Under the pieces are notes generated by a model. It worked only from the letters and a program-made list of their open reading frames with translations, made no database searches and was not told the DNA's origin. Shown piece by piece: positions 52,626-61,781 of a stretch of DNA of 64,000 bases (its first letter is position 1; each line of letters opens with the position of its first letter). Origin of the DNA: GCA-2401735 sp051252095 (GTDB taxonomy: Bacteria; Pseudomonadota; Gammaproteobacteria; Burkholderiales; Methylophilaceae). The translations under genes and the position numbers were made by a program. The stretch covers positions 1 to 64,000 of the forward strand of contig JBPOFK010000013.1 of NCBI GenBank assembly GCA_051252095.1, written 5' to 3'.

Positions 52626-53897
52626 TTAGGAAATAATTGTTTTTCCGCCCATGTATGGCTGGAGTATTGTTGGAATAGCGACACTACCATCAGCTTGCTG
52701 ATAGTTTTCTAACACCGCAACCAATGTACGGCCGACTGCTAAACCAGAGCCATTCAAGGTGTGGACAAACTCTGTTTTACCGTCCGCATTTTTAAACCGT
52801 GCTTTTAAGCGGCGTGCTTGAAAGGCCTCACAATTAGACACAGATGAGATTTCGCGGTAGGTATTTTGTGCAGGCAGCCACACTTCTAAATCATAAGTTT
52901 TAGCCGCGCCAAAGCCCATATCACCCGTGCAAAGTGATACCACTCGATATGGCAGTTCTAAAGCTTTAAGAATATTCTCAGCATGCCCAACCATTTCATC
53001 CAATGCTGCATAACTTTTTTCTGGATGGACGATTTGTACCATTTCCACTTTATCAAACTGGTGCTGGCGAATCATGCCTTTGGTATCTTTACCATAAGAC
53101 CCCGCCTCTGAGCGGAAACATGGAGTATGCGCCGTTAGCTTAATTGGTAATCTTTCTAAAGGTACGATTTCATCACGAACGGTGTTAGTCAATGTTACTT
53201 CTGACGTCGGAATTAAATATAGCTTGCTATCATTGTGGTCAACTGCAAATAAATCTTCTTCAAACTTAGGCAACTGCCCTGTTCCTAATAAAGTTTCTGC
53301 ATTCACCATATAAGGCGTATAGCACTCAGTATAACCATGCTGCTCCGTCTGCGTATCTAACATAAACTGTGCAATTGCACGGTGCAATTTGGCGATTTGT
53401 CCTCGCATTAATGTAAACCTTGCCCCTGATAATTTCGCGCCTGTATCAAAATCTAATCCTAATGGCGTACCGACATCGGTATGATCTTTAACCTCAAAAT
53501 CAAATGTAGCTGGTGTGCCAACTTTACGCACTTCTACATTATCTGCTTCATCTTTGCCCACAGGCACACTTTCATGAGGCAAATTAGGTACATTCAACAA
53601 TAAATCTTGCAACTCTGCTTGAATGTCAGCCAAACGTGTCTCATCAGCTTTCAGTTGCTCACCAAGCCCTGCCACCTCTTCCAAAATATCACTAGCATCT
53701 TCGCCTTTTGATTTTGCCATGCCAATCTGTTTAGAAGCATTGTTACGCTTTGCTTGTAATTCTTGCGTACGTGTTTGCACTGTTTTTCGCTCAGCTTCTA
53801 ATGCAGTAAATTTAGCCGCATCTAAATCAAATTTTCGGCTTTTCAGTTGTGCTATTACGCTATCTAAATCATTTCTTAAGGCTTGTATATCTAACAT
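52626..53897 (-). CDS. serS: Seryl-tRNA synthetase
   Basis: It charges tRNA-Ser (and tRNA-Sec). The 423-residue class II synthetase has the N-terminal coiled-coil arm (about residues 30-105), motif 2 in CFRSEAGSYGKDTKGMIRQHQFDKVEM and motif 3 in NGSGLAVGRTLVAVLENYQ. Its ATG starts one base below the rarA stop codon (53897 against 53898), so the two are coupled. serS is the last gene of ftsK-lolA-rarA-serS, the same order as in E. coli. Confidence 0.97.
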   Translation of the reverse strand: MLDIQALRNDLDSVIAQLKSRKFDLDAAKFTALEAERKTVQTRTQELQAKRNNASKQIGMAKSKGEDASDILEEVAGLGEQLKADETRLADIQAELQDLLLNVPNLPHESVPVGKDEADNVEVRKVGTPATFDFEVKDHTDVGTPLGLDFDTGAKLSGARFTLMRGQIAKLHRAIAQFMLDTQTEQHGYTECYTPYMVNAETLLGTGQLPKFEEDLFAVDHNDSKLYLIPTSEVTLTNTVRDEIVPLERLPIKLTAHTPCFRSEAGSYGKDTKGMIRQHQFDKVEMVQIVHPEKSYAALDEMVGHAENILKALELPYRVVSLCTGDMGFGAAKTYDLEVWLPAQNTYREISSVSNCEAFQARRLKARFKNADGKTEFVHTLNGSGLAVGRTLVAVLENYQQADGSVAIPTILQPYMGGKTIIS

Positions 53898-55220
53898 TTA
53901 TTTTTTCACTTTACGGTTTAATGCTTGTTGATCTAATTCTTTAAGGTGTTTCATTTTTTCCGATATTTTACCTTCCAAACCTCTAGGTGTGGGCTGATAA
54001 AATGCAATTGCCTCTAAATCCTCCGGAAAGTAATCCTCACCGGCAGCATAAGCCTCTGGTTCGTGATGTGCATAGCGGTATTCCTTACCGTAGTCTAAAG
54101 ACTTCATTAACTTAGTTGGTGCATTGCGCAGGTGTAACGGCACTGGTCTTGATTTATCTTGCGAGACAAAGGCTTTAGCTTGATTATAGGCGTTATAAGC
54201 AGCATTACTTTTAGCGGCAACAGCTAAATAAATCACAGCATTAGAAAGTGCCAGCTCACCTTCTGGTGAACCTAATCTCTCATAGATTTGGCAGGCTTCT
54301 AATGCCATTGTTTGGGCACGCGGATCTGCAATACCAATATCCTCGATTGCCATCCTAACAATACGTCGGCCTAAATAAAGTGGATCAGCCCCACCATCAA
54401 TCATGCGTAAAAACCAATATAAAGCGGCATCTGGGTTAGATCCACGCACTGATTTATGCAACGCAGAGATTTGATCATAAAAAGCTTCGCCGCCTTTATC
54501 AAAGCGGCGCATTTTACTCGCCATTGTTGTTTGCAAGAAAGCTTCATCTATTTCAGACACTTTGGCACTGATGCCCGCGTTAAACAATCCTTCTGCAAAG
54601 TTCAGTAAGCGGCGTGCATCGCCATCTGCATAAGCTAATATCTGCTCAAGTACAGTCTCTGTTAGGCTAATCTCTTTCGCGACTAATTGTCTTGCGCGCT
54701 CAAGTAACTCAGCCAACTCTGGCTCTGATAATGCATTTAACACAAATACTTGCGCACGACTTAATAAAGCACTATTCACTTCGAAAGAAGGATTTTCTGT
54801 GGTTGCGCCAATAAACGTGATTAAGCCGCTCTCTACAAAAGGCAAGAAAGCATCTTGCTGACCTTTATTAAAGCGGTGGACCTCATCAACGAACAAAATG
54901 GTTTTGCGACCTGACTGCTGTAAGGTATGTTCTGCACGTTCTACCGCCTCGCGAATGTCCTTTATGCCAGAAAGCACAGCGGATATGGGGATAAACTCTG
55001 CATCAGCTGTATTGGCAATAAGTCGCGCTAGGGTTGTTTTGCCAACGCCTGGCGGACCCCATAGAATCATGGAAGGTAATTTACCAGAATCAAATGCGCG
55101 TTTTAGTGGCTTACCTTCACCTAATAAATGCGATTGCCCAACCACTTCCGCCAACGTTTTAGGACGTAGCAATTCAGCGAGCGGTGCATCTGGTGCTGTA
55201 GCTTCAAATAAGCTATCCAC
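53898..55220 (-). CDS. rarA: Replication-associated recombination protein A
   Basis: An AAA+ ATPase (MgsA/RarA/WRNIP1 family) of the clamp-loader type, acting at stalled forks with SSB. The 440-residue protein shows Walker A LWGPPGVGKTTLARLIA, Walker B VDEVHRFNKGQQDAFLP, sensor GATTENPSFEVNSALLSR and the C-terminal tetramerisation region. It is 86 bases downstream of lolA and directly precedes serS. Confidence 0.95.
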   Translation of the reverse strand: MDSLFEATAPDAPLAELLRPKTLAEVVGQSHLLGEGKPLKRAFDSGKLPSMILWGPPGVGKTTLARLIANTADAEFIPISAVLSGIKDIREAVERAEHTLQQSGRKTILFVDEVHRFNKGQQDAFLPFVESGLITFIGATTENPSFEVNSALLSRAQVFVLNALSEPELAELLERARQLVAKEISLTETVLEQILAYADGDARRLLNFAEGLFNAGISAKVSEIDEAFLQTTMASKMRRFDKGGEAFYDQISALHKSVRGSNPDAALYWFLRMIDGGADPLYLGRRIVRMAIEDIGIADPRAQTMALEACQIYERLGSPEGELALSNAVIYLAVAAKSNAAYNAYNQAKAFVSQDKSRPVPLHLRNAPTKLMKSLDYGKEYRYAHHEPEAYAAGEDYFPEDLEAIAFYQPTPRGLEGKISEKMKHLKELDQQALNRKVKK

Positions 55221-55306
55221 TGATATAAACCCAAAGTAAATAAATCGTTATTGTAACAGCTTGCCAATACGAATATCAGCTCCTTGCGTGATGTCTAATA
55301 GCGTGG

Positions 55307-55921
55307 TTATTGCTTAACAACATCTACACCATCTGGTGTAGTGAATAAAAACGAAGCGAGTGACAAGCTTGGGTTGCGCTCAACGGCAGAGAAATCAATC
55401 AAAGTAATATTTTTGAAACTATCGTACATTTCCATTTTCATCAAATGTTGCCCATTAAAAGCCAACATAATGCGTTCAAAGCCACTGTCATCACTTTTGG
55501 GCAAAGCTTCTACCCACTCTAAGCCATCTTCACGATTGATATTTCTCAGTGTAAAGCTTTTCTCGACGTCTTTGCCGCCTGCAAGCAGCGCAGCTGGGCT
55601 AGAGCCTAAAGTCTGACTAAGTGCTCTAATAGTGACCTGTTCTAAATCCACGTCATACAGGAACACATCTTTACCATCACTGATAATTTCTTGCTCGTAT
55701 GGCTTCTTGTAATCCCAACGAAATTTATTTGGCCGCTCAAGTTGCATAGTGCCATCCACTTCTTGCACCACTTTGTTCGTATTATCCTTCACCACTTGAT
55801 GGAACTTTGCGCGCATCGAATTGGTACTGTGATAAAAGTCTTTTAAGCTTGATATACCATCCGCTATCGCGGCACTCGAAAACAACAAACCTGCTACAAA
55901 ACTAACAAACCATTTACTCAT
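55307..55921 (-). CDS. lolA: Outer-membrane lipoprotein carrier protein LolA
   Basis: The periplasmic chaperone that carries lipoproteins from LolCDE to LolB. The 204-residue protein has a signal peptide ending ...SSAAIA-DG (about residue 21) and the LolA fold, with the basic and aromatic segments RPNKFRWDYKKPYEQEIISDGKDVFLYD and LQTLGSSPAALL. Its 5' end overlaps the ftsK 3' end by 8 bases. Position after ftsK matches E. coli. Confidence 0.94.
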   Translation of the reverse strand: MSKWFVSFVAGLLFSSAAIADGISSLKDFYHSTNSMRAKFHQVVKDNTNKVVQEVDGTMQLERPNKFRWDYKKPYEQEIISDGKDVFLYDVDLEQVTIRALSQTLGSSPAALLAGGKDVEKSFTLRNINREDGLEWVEALPKSDDSGFERIMLAFNGQHLMKMEMYDSFKNITLIDFSAVERNPSLSLASFLFTTPDGVDVVKQ

Positions 55922-58223
55922 ATTGACTATTATCCGCTTTCACTAATACTTCACGACTACCATTGGTCTGCATCTCTGAAACCAAACCAGCACGCTCCAT
56001 ATCTTCTATTAATCTTGCCGCTCGGTTATAACCGATGCGTAATTGACGTTGTACTGATGAAATTGAAGCGCGTCTCGTTTTGAGCACAATTGCAACGGCT
56101 TCATCATAAAGCTCATCCTTTTCACCGGCACCGTCGCTATACGAACCTGCTTCTGCACCACCTTCAACTTCATTGGTTAAGATGCCTTCAATGTAATTAG
56201 GTTCACCCAACGATTTCAAATGGTCTACAACGGCATGCACTTCTTTATCGCTAACAAATGCACCATGAATACGCTGCGGGTAGCCTGACCCAGGTGGCAT
56301 GTATAACATATCACCCTGCCCTAATAACGTTTCAGCGCCCATTTGGTCTAAAATCGTGCGAGAATCAATTTTGCTAGACACCTGAAATGAGATTCGCGTT
56401 GGTACATTGGCTTTAATTAAGCCTGTAATCACGTCTACTGATGGCCGTTGTGTCGCTAGCACTAAGTGAATACCACAGGCGCGTGCTTTTTGTGCTAGAC
56501 GCGCAATCAGTTCTTCTACTTTTTTACCCACTACCATCATTAAATCAGCCAACTCATCAATGACTACCACAATCATCGGCAACTCTTCTAGTGGCTCAGG
56601 GTCGTCTGGCGTCAGGCTAAATGGATGCGAAATTTTTTGGCCCGCTTTCTCTGCTTCTTTAATTTTTTGATTAAACCCAGCTAAATTACGCACGCCAACG
56701 GAGGACATCAATTTATAGCGGCGCTCCATTTCAGCAACACACCAGTTCAAGGCATTGGCTGCATGACGCATATCTGTAACGACTGGCGCAAGCAAATGCG
56801 GGATGCCTTCATATACTGATAGCTCTAACATTTTAGGGTCTATCAAAATCATGCGCACTTTGCTTGCTTCGGCTTTGTAAAGCAAACTTAAAATTAAGGC
56901 ATTGATTGCAACAGATTTACCCGAACCTGTTGTACCCGCCACAAGCACATGGGGCATTTTGGCTAAATCCGCGACAACAGGTAATCCGGCTATGTCCTTA
57001 CCGAGCGCAATCGCTAAAGGCGAGTGCATATCGGCATAGACCTTACTGCCCAAAATTTCAGTTAAGAATACAATTTGGCGCTTAGGATTCGGAATTTCTA
57101 ACCCCATATAGCTTTTGCCTGGAATCGTTTCCACTACGCGCACGCTCAATACGGATAAAGCACGCGCTAAATCTCTTGCCAAATTGGTAATTTGACTACC
57201 TTTCACACCAGGTGCTGGTTCCAGCTCATATCGTGTAATCACAGGGCCAGGTTGCGCAGATAATACCTTTACGTCAATGCCAAAGTCTGCCAATTTGCGC
57301 TCAATGAGGCGCGATGTAAATTCTAAGGTCTCATTGGATGGTAATTCAACCGAATTGTTTGCTTCATCTAGCAAATGGAGCGGCGGTAAAACAGAATCAG
57401 GGTCAGATTCAAATAATGCAGTCTGCTTTTCTTTTAATACACGCTCGCTCTTAGCGATTTGCGTTTTAGCTGGTTTAATTTCAACTGGCGCTCTATCTTC
57501 AGTTCGCTTGCGTTCATGCTCAACATATTCTGAACGCTCCTGCTCTAATGTTCTTCCAACTTTACGGTCTTGCCAATCATGATATTTGTGCCAACCCCAT
57601 TCGTAGGTATTAATCAAGCCCGTTCCAAGTTTTTCCGTCATCATGACCCATGACCAACCTGTAAACAGGCTAAACCCAATAGCAAAAAGCAATAACAAGA
57701 TCATTGTCGTGCCCGCGTAAGCAAACATATCTCGTAACAAGCCATCAAGTGATTGGCCTAATATACGACCTGAGCCATCAGGGAAAATTTGCATGACATT
57801 GGCAATATGTCCTGCTTCTAATGCACTTGACGCTAAAATGAGTATCGCAAAACCAACCAGATTAAACAGCAGCAATGGTCGCTCTTTGTCTTTTGCTTCA
57901 ATTTGATGATAGGTCAGCCATATCGTATAAAAAGCCAACGCGACCCACCACCATGCAGAATACCCAAACAAATGTAATAACAAACTTGAGATGGAAGCCC
58001 CTACCTTGCCACCTAGGTTTTGGACAACATCATTTGAGCTTGCAAAAAACCAAGAAGGGTCTGCAGCATCAAAAGAAACTAAAATAACTGCAAGATACAG
58101 CCCAATAAGGAGCAAGAATAACCACCATGCTTCATTCACTAGGCGCGTATGATGCAATTCTTTCTCGGTTTTTGGCATTTCTGCTTTTTTACTAGTTTCT
58201 AAGGACTTTTTTTTAAAAAACAA
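55914..58223 (-). CDS. ftsK: DNA translocase FtsK
   Basis: A divisome protein that pumps DNA at the septum and activates XerCD at dif. The 769-residue form is short compared with E. coli (1329 aa), with about four transmembrane segments (residues 28-190), a linker and the RecA-type motor. Walker A is AGTTGSGKSVAINA and Walker B IVVVIDELADLMMV. The C-terminal gamma winged-helix domain (residues about 700-765: ASISSVQRQLRIGYNRAARLIEDMERAGLVSE) reads KOPS-like polar motifs. It heads the ftsK-lolA-rarA-serS group. Confidence 0.96.
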   Translation of the reverse strand: MFFKKKSLETSKKAEMPKTEKELHHTRLVNEAWWLFLLLIGLYLAVILVSFDAADPSWFFASSNDVVQNLGGKVGASISSLLLHLFGYSAWWWVALAFYTIWLTYHQIEAKDKERPLLLFNLVGFAILILASSALEAGHIANVMQIFPDGSGRILGQSLDGLLRDMFAYAGTTMILLLLFAIGFSLFTGWSWVMMTEKLGTGLINTYEWGWHKYHDWQDRKVGRTLEQERSEYVEHERKRTEDRAPVEIKPAKTQIAKSERVLKEKQTALFESDPDSVLPPLHLLDEANNSVELPSNETLEFTSRLIERKLADFGIDVKVLSAQPGPVITRYELEPAPGVKGSQITNLARDLARALSVLSVRVVETIPGKSYMGLEIPNPKRQIVFLTEILGSKVYADMHSPLAIALGKDIAGLPVVADLAKMPHVLVAGTTGSGKSVAINALILSLLYKAEASKVRMILIDPKMLELSVYEGIPHLLAPVVTDMRHAANALNWCVAEMERRYKLMSSVGVRNLAGFNQKIKEAEKAGQKISHPFSLTPDDPEPLEELPMIVVVIDELADLMMVVGKKVEELIARLAQKARACGIHLVLATQRPSVDVITGLIKANVPTRISFQVSSKIDSRTILDQMGAETLLGQGDMLYMPPGSGYPQRIHGAFVSDKEVHAVVDHLKSLGEPNYIEGILTNEVEGGAEAGSYSDGAGEKDELYDEAVAIVLKTRRASISSVQRQLRIGYNRAARLIEDMERAGLVSEMQTNGSREVLVKADNSQYE

Positions 58224-58280
58224 TCTGTTATTACCTTAAATTAATGAATTTATTGATTCTGTCATTATAGCAAAACCAAA

Positions 58281-58309
58281 TTGCTATATATTGGTCATAT
58301 TATTACAAT
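58281..58309 (+). promoter_or_regulatory. Candidate sigma-70-type promoter of dps
   Basis: TTGCTA (58281-58286) and TACAAT (58304-58309) are separated by 17 bases. The -10 matches 5 of 6 consensus bases and the -35 four of six. Transcription would start near 58316, about 40 bases before the dps ATG. Confidence 0.4.
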
Positions 58310-58355
58310 ACATTAAAGAATGTACCACTAAAAAAATTTAATATAGGAGATTAAT

Positions 58356-58820
58356 ATGGATATTGGCATTAAACCAAATGATCGTAAAAAAATAGCAGAA
58401 GGTCTTTCAAAATTATTAGCTGATACTTATACGCTTTACCTCAAAACACATTACTTTCATTGGAATGTCACAGGGCCTATGTTTAACACCCTGCATTTAA
58501 TGTTTGAAACACAATATACAGAACTCGCTGTTGCCGTTGATGATATCGCAGAGCGTATTCGTGCCCTTGACGAATATGCGCCAGGTACTTACACACAGTT
58601 TGCCAAGTTGAGTTCGATTTCAGAATCTAAAGAAGTGCCTAGTGCCACGCAAATGATTAAGGAACTTGTGGAGGGTCATGAAGCAGTTTGCCGCACGGCA
58701 AGAAGCGTTTTCCCAGCTGCAAACAAGGCAGATGATGAGGCAACTGCAGATCTAGCGACACAAAGACTACAAATCCATGAAAAAACTGCATGGATGCTCA
58801 GAAGCATGCTGGAGAAATAA
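58356..58820 (+). CDS. dps: Dps-family DNA-binding ferritin-like protein
   Basis: A 154-residue protein of the starvation-induced miniferritin family, forming a 12-mer that oxidises and stores iron and shields DNA. The intersubunit ferroxidase residues are His35 (FHWNV), His47, Glu51, Asp62 and Glu66, aligning with E. coli H51, H63, D67, D78 and E82 at offset 16 (one Asp to Glu change). A strong site AGGAG precedes ATG 58356, and a candidate promoter lies at 58281-58309. It is divergent from ftsK and followed by trxB. The N-terminal tail is short and only weakly basic. Confidence 0.93.
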   Translation: MDIGIKPNDRKKIAEGLSKLLADTYTLYLKTHYFHWNVTGPMFNTLHLMFETQYTELAVAVDDIAERIRALDEYAPGTYTQFAKLSSISESKEVPSATQMIKELVEGHEAVCRTARSVFPAANKADDEATADLATQRLQIHEKTAWMLRSMLEK

Positions 58821-59026
58821 TCTCCATTTTTTAATGATGGCAGTTTTTAGATGTAGGTTAACTTGCAAATCGATGTTAAATGCAGTGCCCGTAACTAAAG
58901 AAGCATGGACAATCACTTCTGCATAGAATCTAAAAGCCATTCTTTTTAAGATTTGTTCCATTGCACTCTTTAAATCATGGTATGCCGTCCCTATAATATG
59001 ACTATTCACTAAAAAGAAAGCATCAA

Positions 59027-59977
59027 ATGGCAACCAAACACGCAAAATTAATTATTCTTGGCTCTGGACCAGCAGGCTACTCAGCAGCTGTCTATGCGTC
59101 ACGTGCTAACCTCAACCCTGTTCTCATTACTGGCATAGAACAAGGCGGGCAGCTAATGACAACAACAGACGTAGATAACTGGCCAGCAGATGCAGATGGT
59201 GTGCAAGGGCCAGAGTTAATGGCACGCTTCCAAAAGCACGCTGAACGGTTTGACACTGAAATGATATTTGACCACATTCACACAACGCACCTCAAAGAAA
59301 AACCTATTCGCTTAGAAGGTGATTCTGGTGAATATACCTGCGACGCATTGATTATTGCGACGGGTGCGTCGGCTAAATATCTCGGCCTACCTAGTGAAGA
59401 AGCTTTTGCTGGCAAAGGTGTGTCTGCTTGCGCTACATGCGATGGTTTCTTTTATAAAGGACAAGATGTTGCTGTCATCGGCGGCGGTAATACTGCGGTA
59501 GAAGAGGCTTTGTATCTAGCAAACATTGCCAATAAAGTGACATTAGTTCATCGCCGCGACAAGTTTAAAGCCGAAGCAATATTAGTCGATAAGCTGATGG
59601 CTCGTGTTAAAGAAGGAAAAATTGAATTACAAACTTTCCATGTGCTTGATGAAGTATTAGGCGATGATATGGGCGTGACAGGTATGCGCCTCAAAAGTAC
59701 AAAAGATGACAGTACAAAAGAGATTGAATTAAAAGGTGTCTTTATTGCCATTGGTCATAAACCTAACACGGATATTTTTGATGGTCAGCTGGATATGGAA
59801 GGTGGTTACATCATCACACAAGCAGGCCGCAATGGTAACTTTACTGCAACCAGTGCCCCTGGCGTATTTGCCGCTGGTGATGTGCAGGATCACATTTACC
59901 GTCAAGCTGTCACTAGTGCAGGAACAGGTTGCATGGCAGCTTTAGATGCTGAACGTTACTTAACCAGTCTCGAATAA
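59027..59977 (+). CDS. trxB: Thioredoxin reductase
   Basis: An FAD/NADPH flavoenzyme that reduces thioredoxin. The 316-residue protein shows the FAD motif LGSGPAGYSAAVYA, the redox-active CATCDGFF (CATC), the NADPH motif VIGGGNTAVEEALYL and the C-terminal FAD segment AAGDVQDHIYRQAVT. The neighbour ftsK (divergent, past dps) also lies near trxB in E. coli. A strong terminator follows at 59995. Confidence 0.97.
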   Translation: MATKHAKLIILGSGPAGYSAAVYASRANLNPVLITGIEQGGQLMTTTDVDNWPADADGVQGPELMARFQKHAERFDTEMIFDHIHTTHLKEKPIRLEGDSGEYTCDALIIATGASAKYLGLPSEEAFAGKGVSACATCDGFFYKGQDVAVIGGGNTAVEEALYLANIANKVTLVHRRDKFKAEAILVDKLMARVKEGKIELQTFHVLDEVLGDDMGVTGMRLKSTKDDSTKEIELKGVFIAIGHKPNTDIFDGQLDMEGGYIITQAGRNGNFTATSAPGVFAAGDVQDHIYRQAVTSAGTGCMAALDAERYLTSLE

Positions 59978-59994
59978 AGCTATCTAAGCTAACA

Positions 59995-60030
59995 AACGCT
60001 CTACGTAACAATACGTTAGAGCGTTTTTTT
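59995..60030 (+). terminator. Intrinsic terminator after trxB
   Basis: AACGCTCTA (59995-60003) pairs with TAGAGCGTT (60017-60025); the inner CGTA/TACG adds four pairs around a one-base bulge. A run of seven T follows the stem (60024-60030). Confidence 0.88.
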
Positions 60031-60045
60031 ATGCAATATCGTTTT

Positions 60046-60071
60046 ATTAGGCTAGCCTAATGTGAGATAAT
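60046..60071 (+). promoter_or_regulatory. 16-bp palindrome next to an extended -10, upstream of sulP
   Basis: ATTAGGCTAGCCTAAT (60046-60061) is a perfect palindrome. It lies directly upstream of TGAGATAAT (60063-60071), a TGn-GATAAT extended -10. If this is a promoter the palindrome is in the spacer, as in a repressible promoter. The sulP start is about 150 bases further on. A 16-bp palindrome is expected about once per 64 kb by chance. Confidence 0.3.
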
Positions 60072-60217
60072 GCGCTCTTCTCAGGGTTCAAAACGCCGAA
60101 CCAAAACACTCATAACATTTTTCTAAACAAGCAGTTAACAATTAAATATAAGCTACTAAAAATGCTTTTGCACAACAGCTACTGACTGTTTAGATCACCA
60201 GCTTTTACAGGGACGGT

Positions 60218-61738
60218 ATGTTTAATTACAGTAATCAAGAAATCAAAACCAACTTGCTGAGCGGCCTAACAGTCGCGCTTGCCATGGTGCCAGAGGCAAT
60301 TGCCTTTGCACTCATTGCGCATGTATCTCCACTGACAGGCCTCTATGCCGCTTTTATGATCTGTCTTATTACCTCTTTAGCAGGCGGACGTCCTGGCATG
60401 ATTTCAGGCGCAACTGGCGCACTAGCTGTGGTCATGGTGGCATTAGTCGTGCAGCACGGTGTTGAGTACTTATTTGCAACGATAGTCGTGATGGGTTTCT
60501 TTCAAATGTTATTTGGTGTTGCTAAACTGGGAAAATTTATTCGCATGGTGCCTCATCCAGTGATGCTTGGTTTTGTTAATGGTCTTGCCATGGTTATCTT
60601 CATCGCGCAGTTTGGGCACTTCAAAACAGCTGCACCAGACGGTACAACACAATGGATAACAGGTGCGCCACTTTACACAATGATTGGTTTGATTGTGCTG
60701 ACGATGGCGATTATTTACCTCCTACCTAAATTAACGAAAGCGATTCCTTCTACATTGGCAGCTATTTTAGTCGTTTCAATTGGCGCTATTTTATTGGGCA
60801 TTGAAACAAAAACGGTCGGCGATTTAGGCTCTATTGCAGGTGGCTTACCTAGCTTCCATATGCCAGAGGTTCCGTGGAACTTGGAAACTCTGCGTATCAT
60901 ATTGCCTTATTCACTTATTTTGGCTGCTGTAGGCTTGATTGAAACACTGCTTACATTAAATCTGATTGATGACATGACAGAAACACGCGGCAAGCCTAAC
61001 CGTGAATCTTTAGCACAAGGTGTTGCCAACATCGTGACTGGTTTATTTGGTGGTATGGGCGGCTGTGCCATGATTGGTCAAAGTATGATTAACATCAATA
61101 ATGGCGCGCTGAAGCGTCTATCAGGCATTGCTACATCAGTGTTTTTGTTGTCCTTTATTTTGTTTGCCTCCAAGTGGATTGAAATGATTCCATTAGCGGC
61201 CTTAATAGGTGTAATGTTCGTGGTCGCAGAAAAAACATTCGAATGGGGAAGCTTCAGATTATTTGGCAAAGTACCTAAGGCCGATATTTTTGTGGGAATT
61301 TTGGTTGCTGTAATCACCGTGTTTGCGGACTTAGCCATAGCCGTTATCGTAGGCGTTATTTTTTCTGCGCTTGCATTTGCTTGGGAGCACGCAAAGGATA
61401 TTCGTGCTAGCACATCTATTGATAGCACCGGAACAAAGACTTATGTACTGAATGGCTCACTATTTTTTGCTTCCATTTCTGCATTTCAAAGCATTTTTCA
61501 CCCGAAAGATGACCCTAAAGATGTTGTCATTGATTTCAAAAATGCAAAAGTCGTTGACCATTCTGCTATTGAAGCGATTGATGCACTCGCGGCCAAATAC
61601 ATAGCTGAAGGCAAAACCCTACACCTCAAGCATTTAAGCTCAGATTGTTTAGAAATTTTAGACAATGCTAAAGGGATGGTTGAAATAAATGTCCTTGAAG
61701 ACCCAAATTATCACATTGCCGACAATAAACTCGGCTAA
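60218..61738 (+). CDS. SulP-family anion transporter with STAS domain
   Basis: A 506-residue inner-membrane transporter with about 10-12 hydrophobic segments in the first 400 residues, starting LLSGLTVALAMVPEAIAFALIA (the SulP signature region). GLYAAFMICLITSLAGGRPGMISGATGALAVV is also typical. The C-terminal STAS domain covers about residues 410-495 (VVIDFKNAKVVDHSAIEAIDALA). Sulfate, bicarbonate or another anion could be the substrate; sequence does not decide. It precedes the Smr gene, whose open frame overlaps its 3' end. Confidence 0.9.
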   Translation: MFNYSNQEIKTNLLSGLTVALAMVPEAIAFALIAHVSPLTGLYAAFMICLITSLAGGRPGMISGATGALAVVMVALVVQHGVEYLFATIVVMGFFQMLFGVAKLGKFIRMVPHPVMLGFVNGLAMVIFIAQFGHFKTAAPDGTTQWITGAPLYTMIGLIVLTMAIIYLLPKLTKAIPSTLAAILVVSIGAILLGIETKTVGDLGSIAGGLPSFHMPEVPWNLETLRIILPYSLILAAVGLIETLLTLNLIDDMTETRGKPNRESLAQGVANIVTGLFGGMGGCAMIGQSMININNGALKRLSGIATSVFLLSFILFASKWIEMIPLAALIGVMFVVAEKTFEWGSFRLFGKVPKADIFVGILVAVITVFADLAIAVIVGVIFSALAFAWEHAKDIRASTSIDSTGTKTYVLNGSLFFASISAFQSIFHPKDDPKDVVIDFKNAKVVDHSAIEAIDALAAKYIAEGKTLHLKHLSSDCLEILDNAKGMVEINVLEDPNYHIADNKLG

Positions 61739-61781
61739 GGTATATTTTGAACTAGACTGGTTTTGCCATATCATAGCTGTT

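Noticed and set aside
61689..61781. Upstream part of the Smr frame
   Set aside because: It overlaps the sulP end, and no Shine-Dalgarno or homology supports it; ATG 61782 fits the family better.
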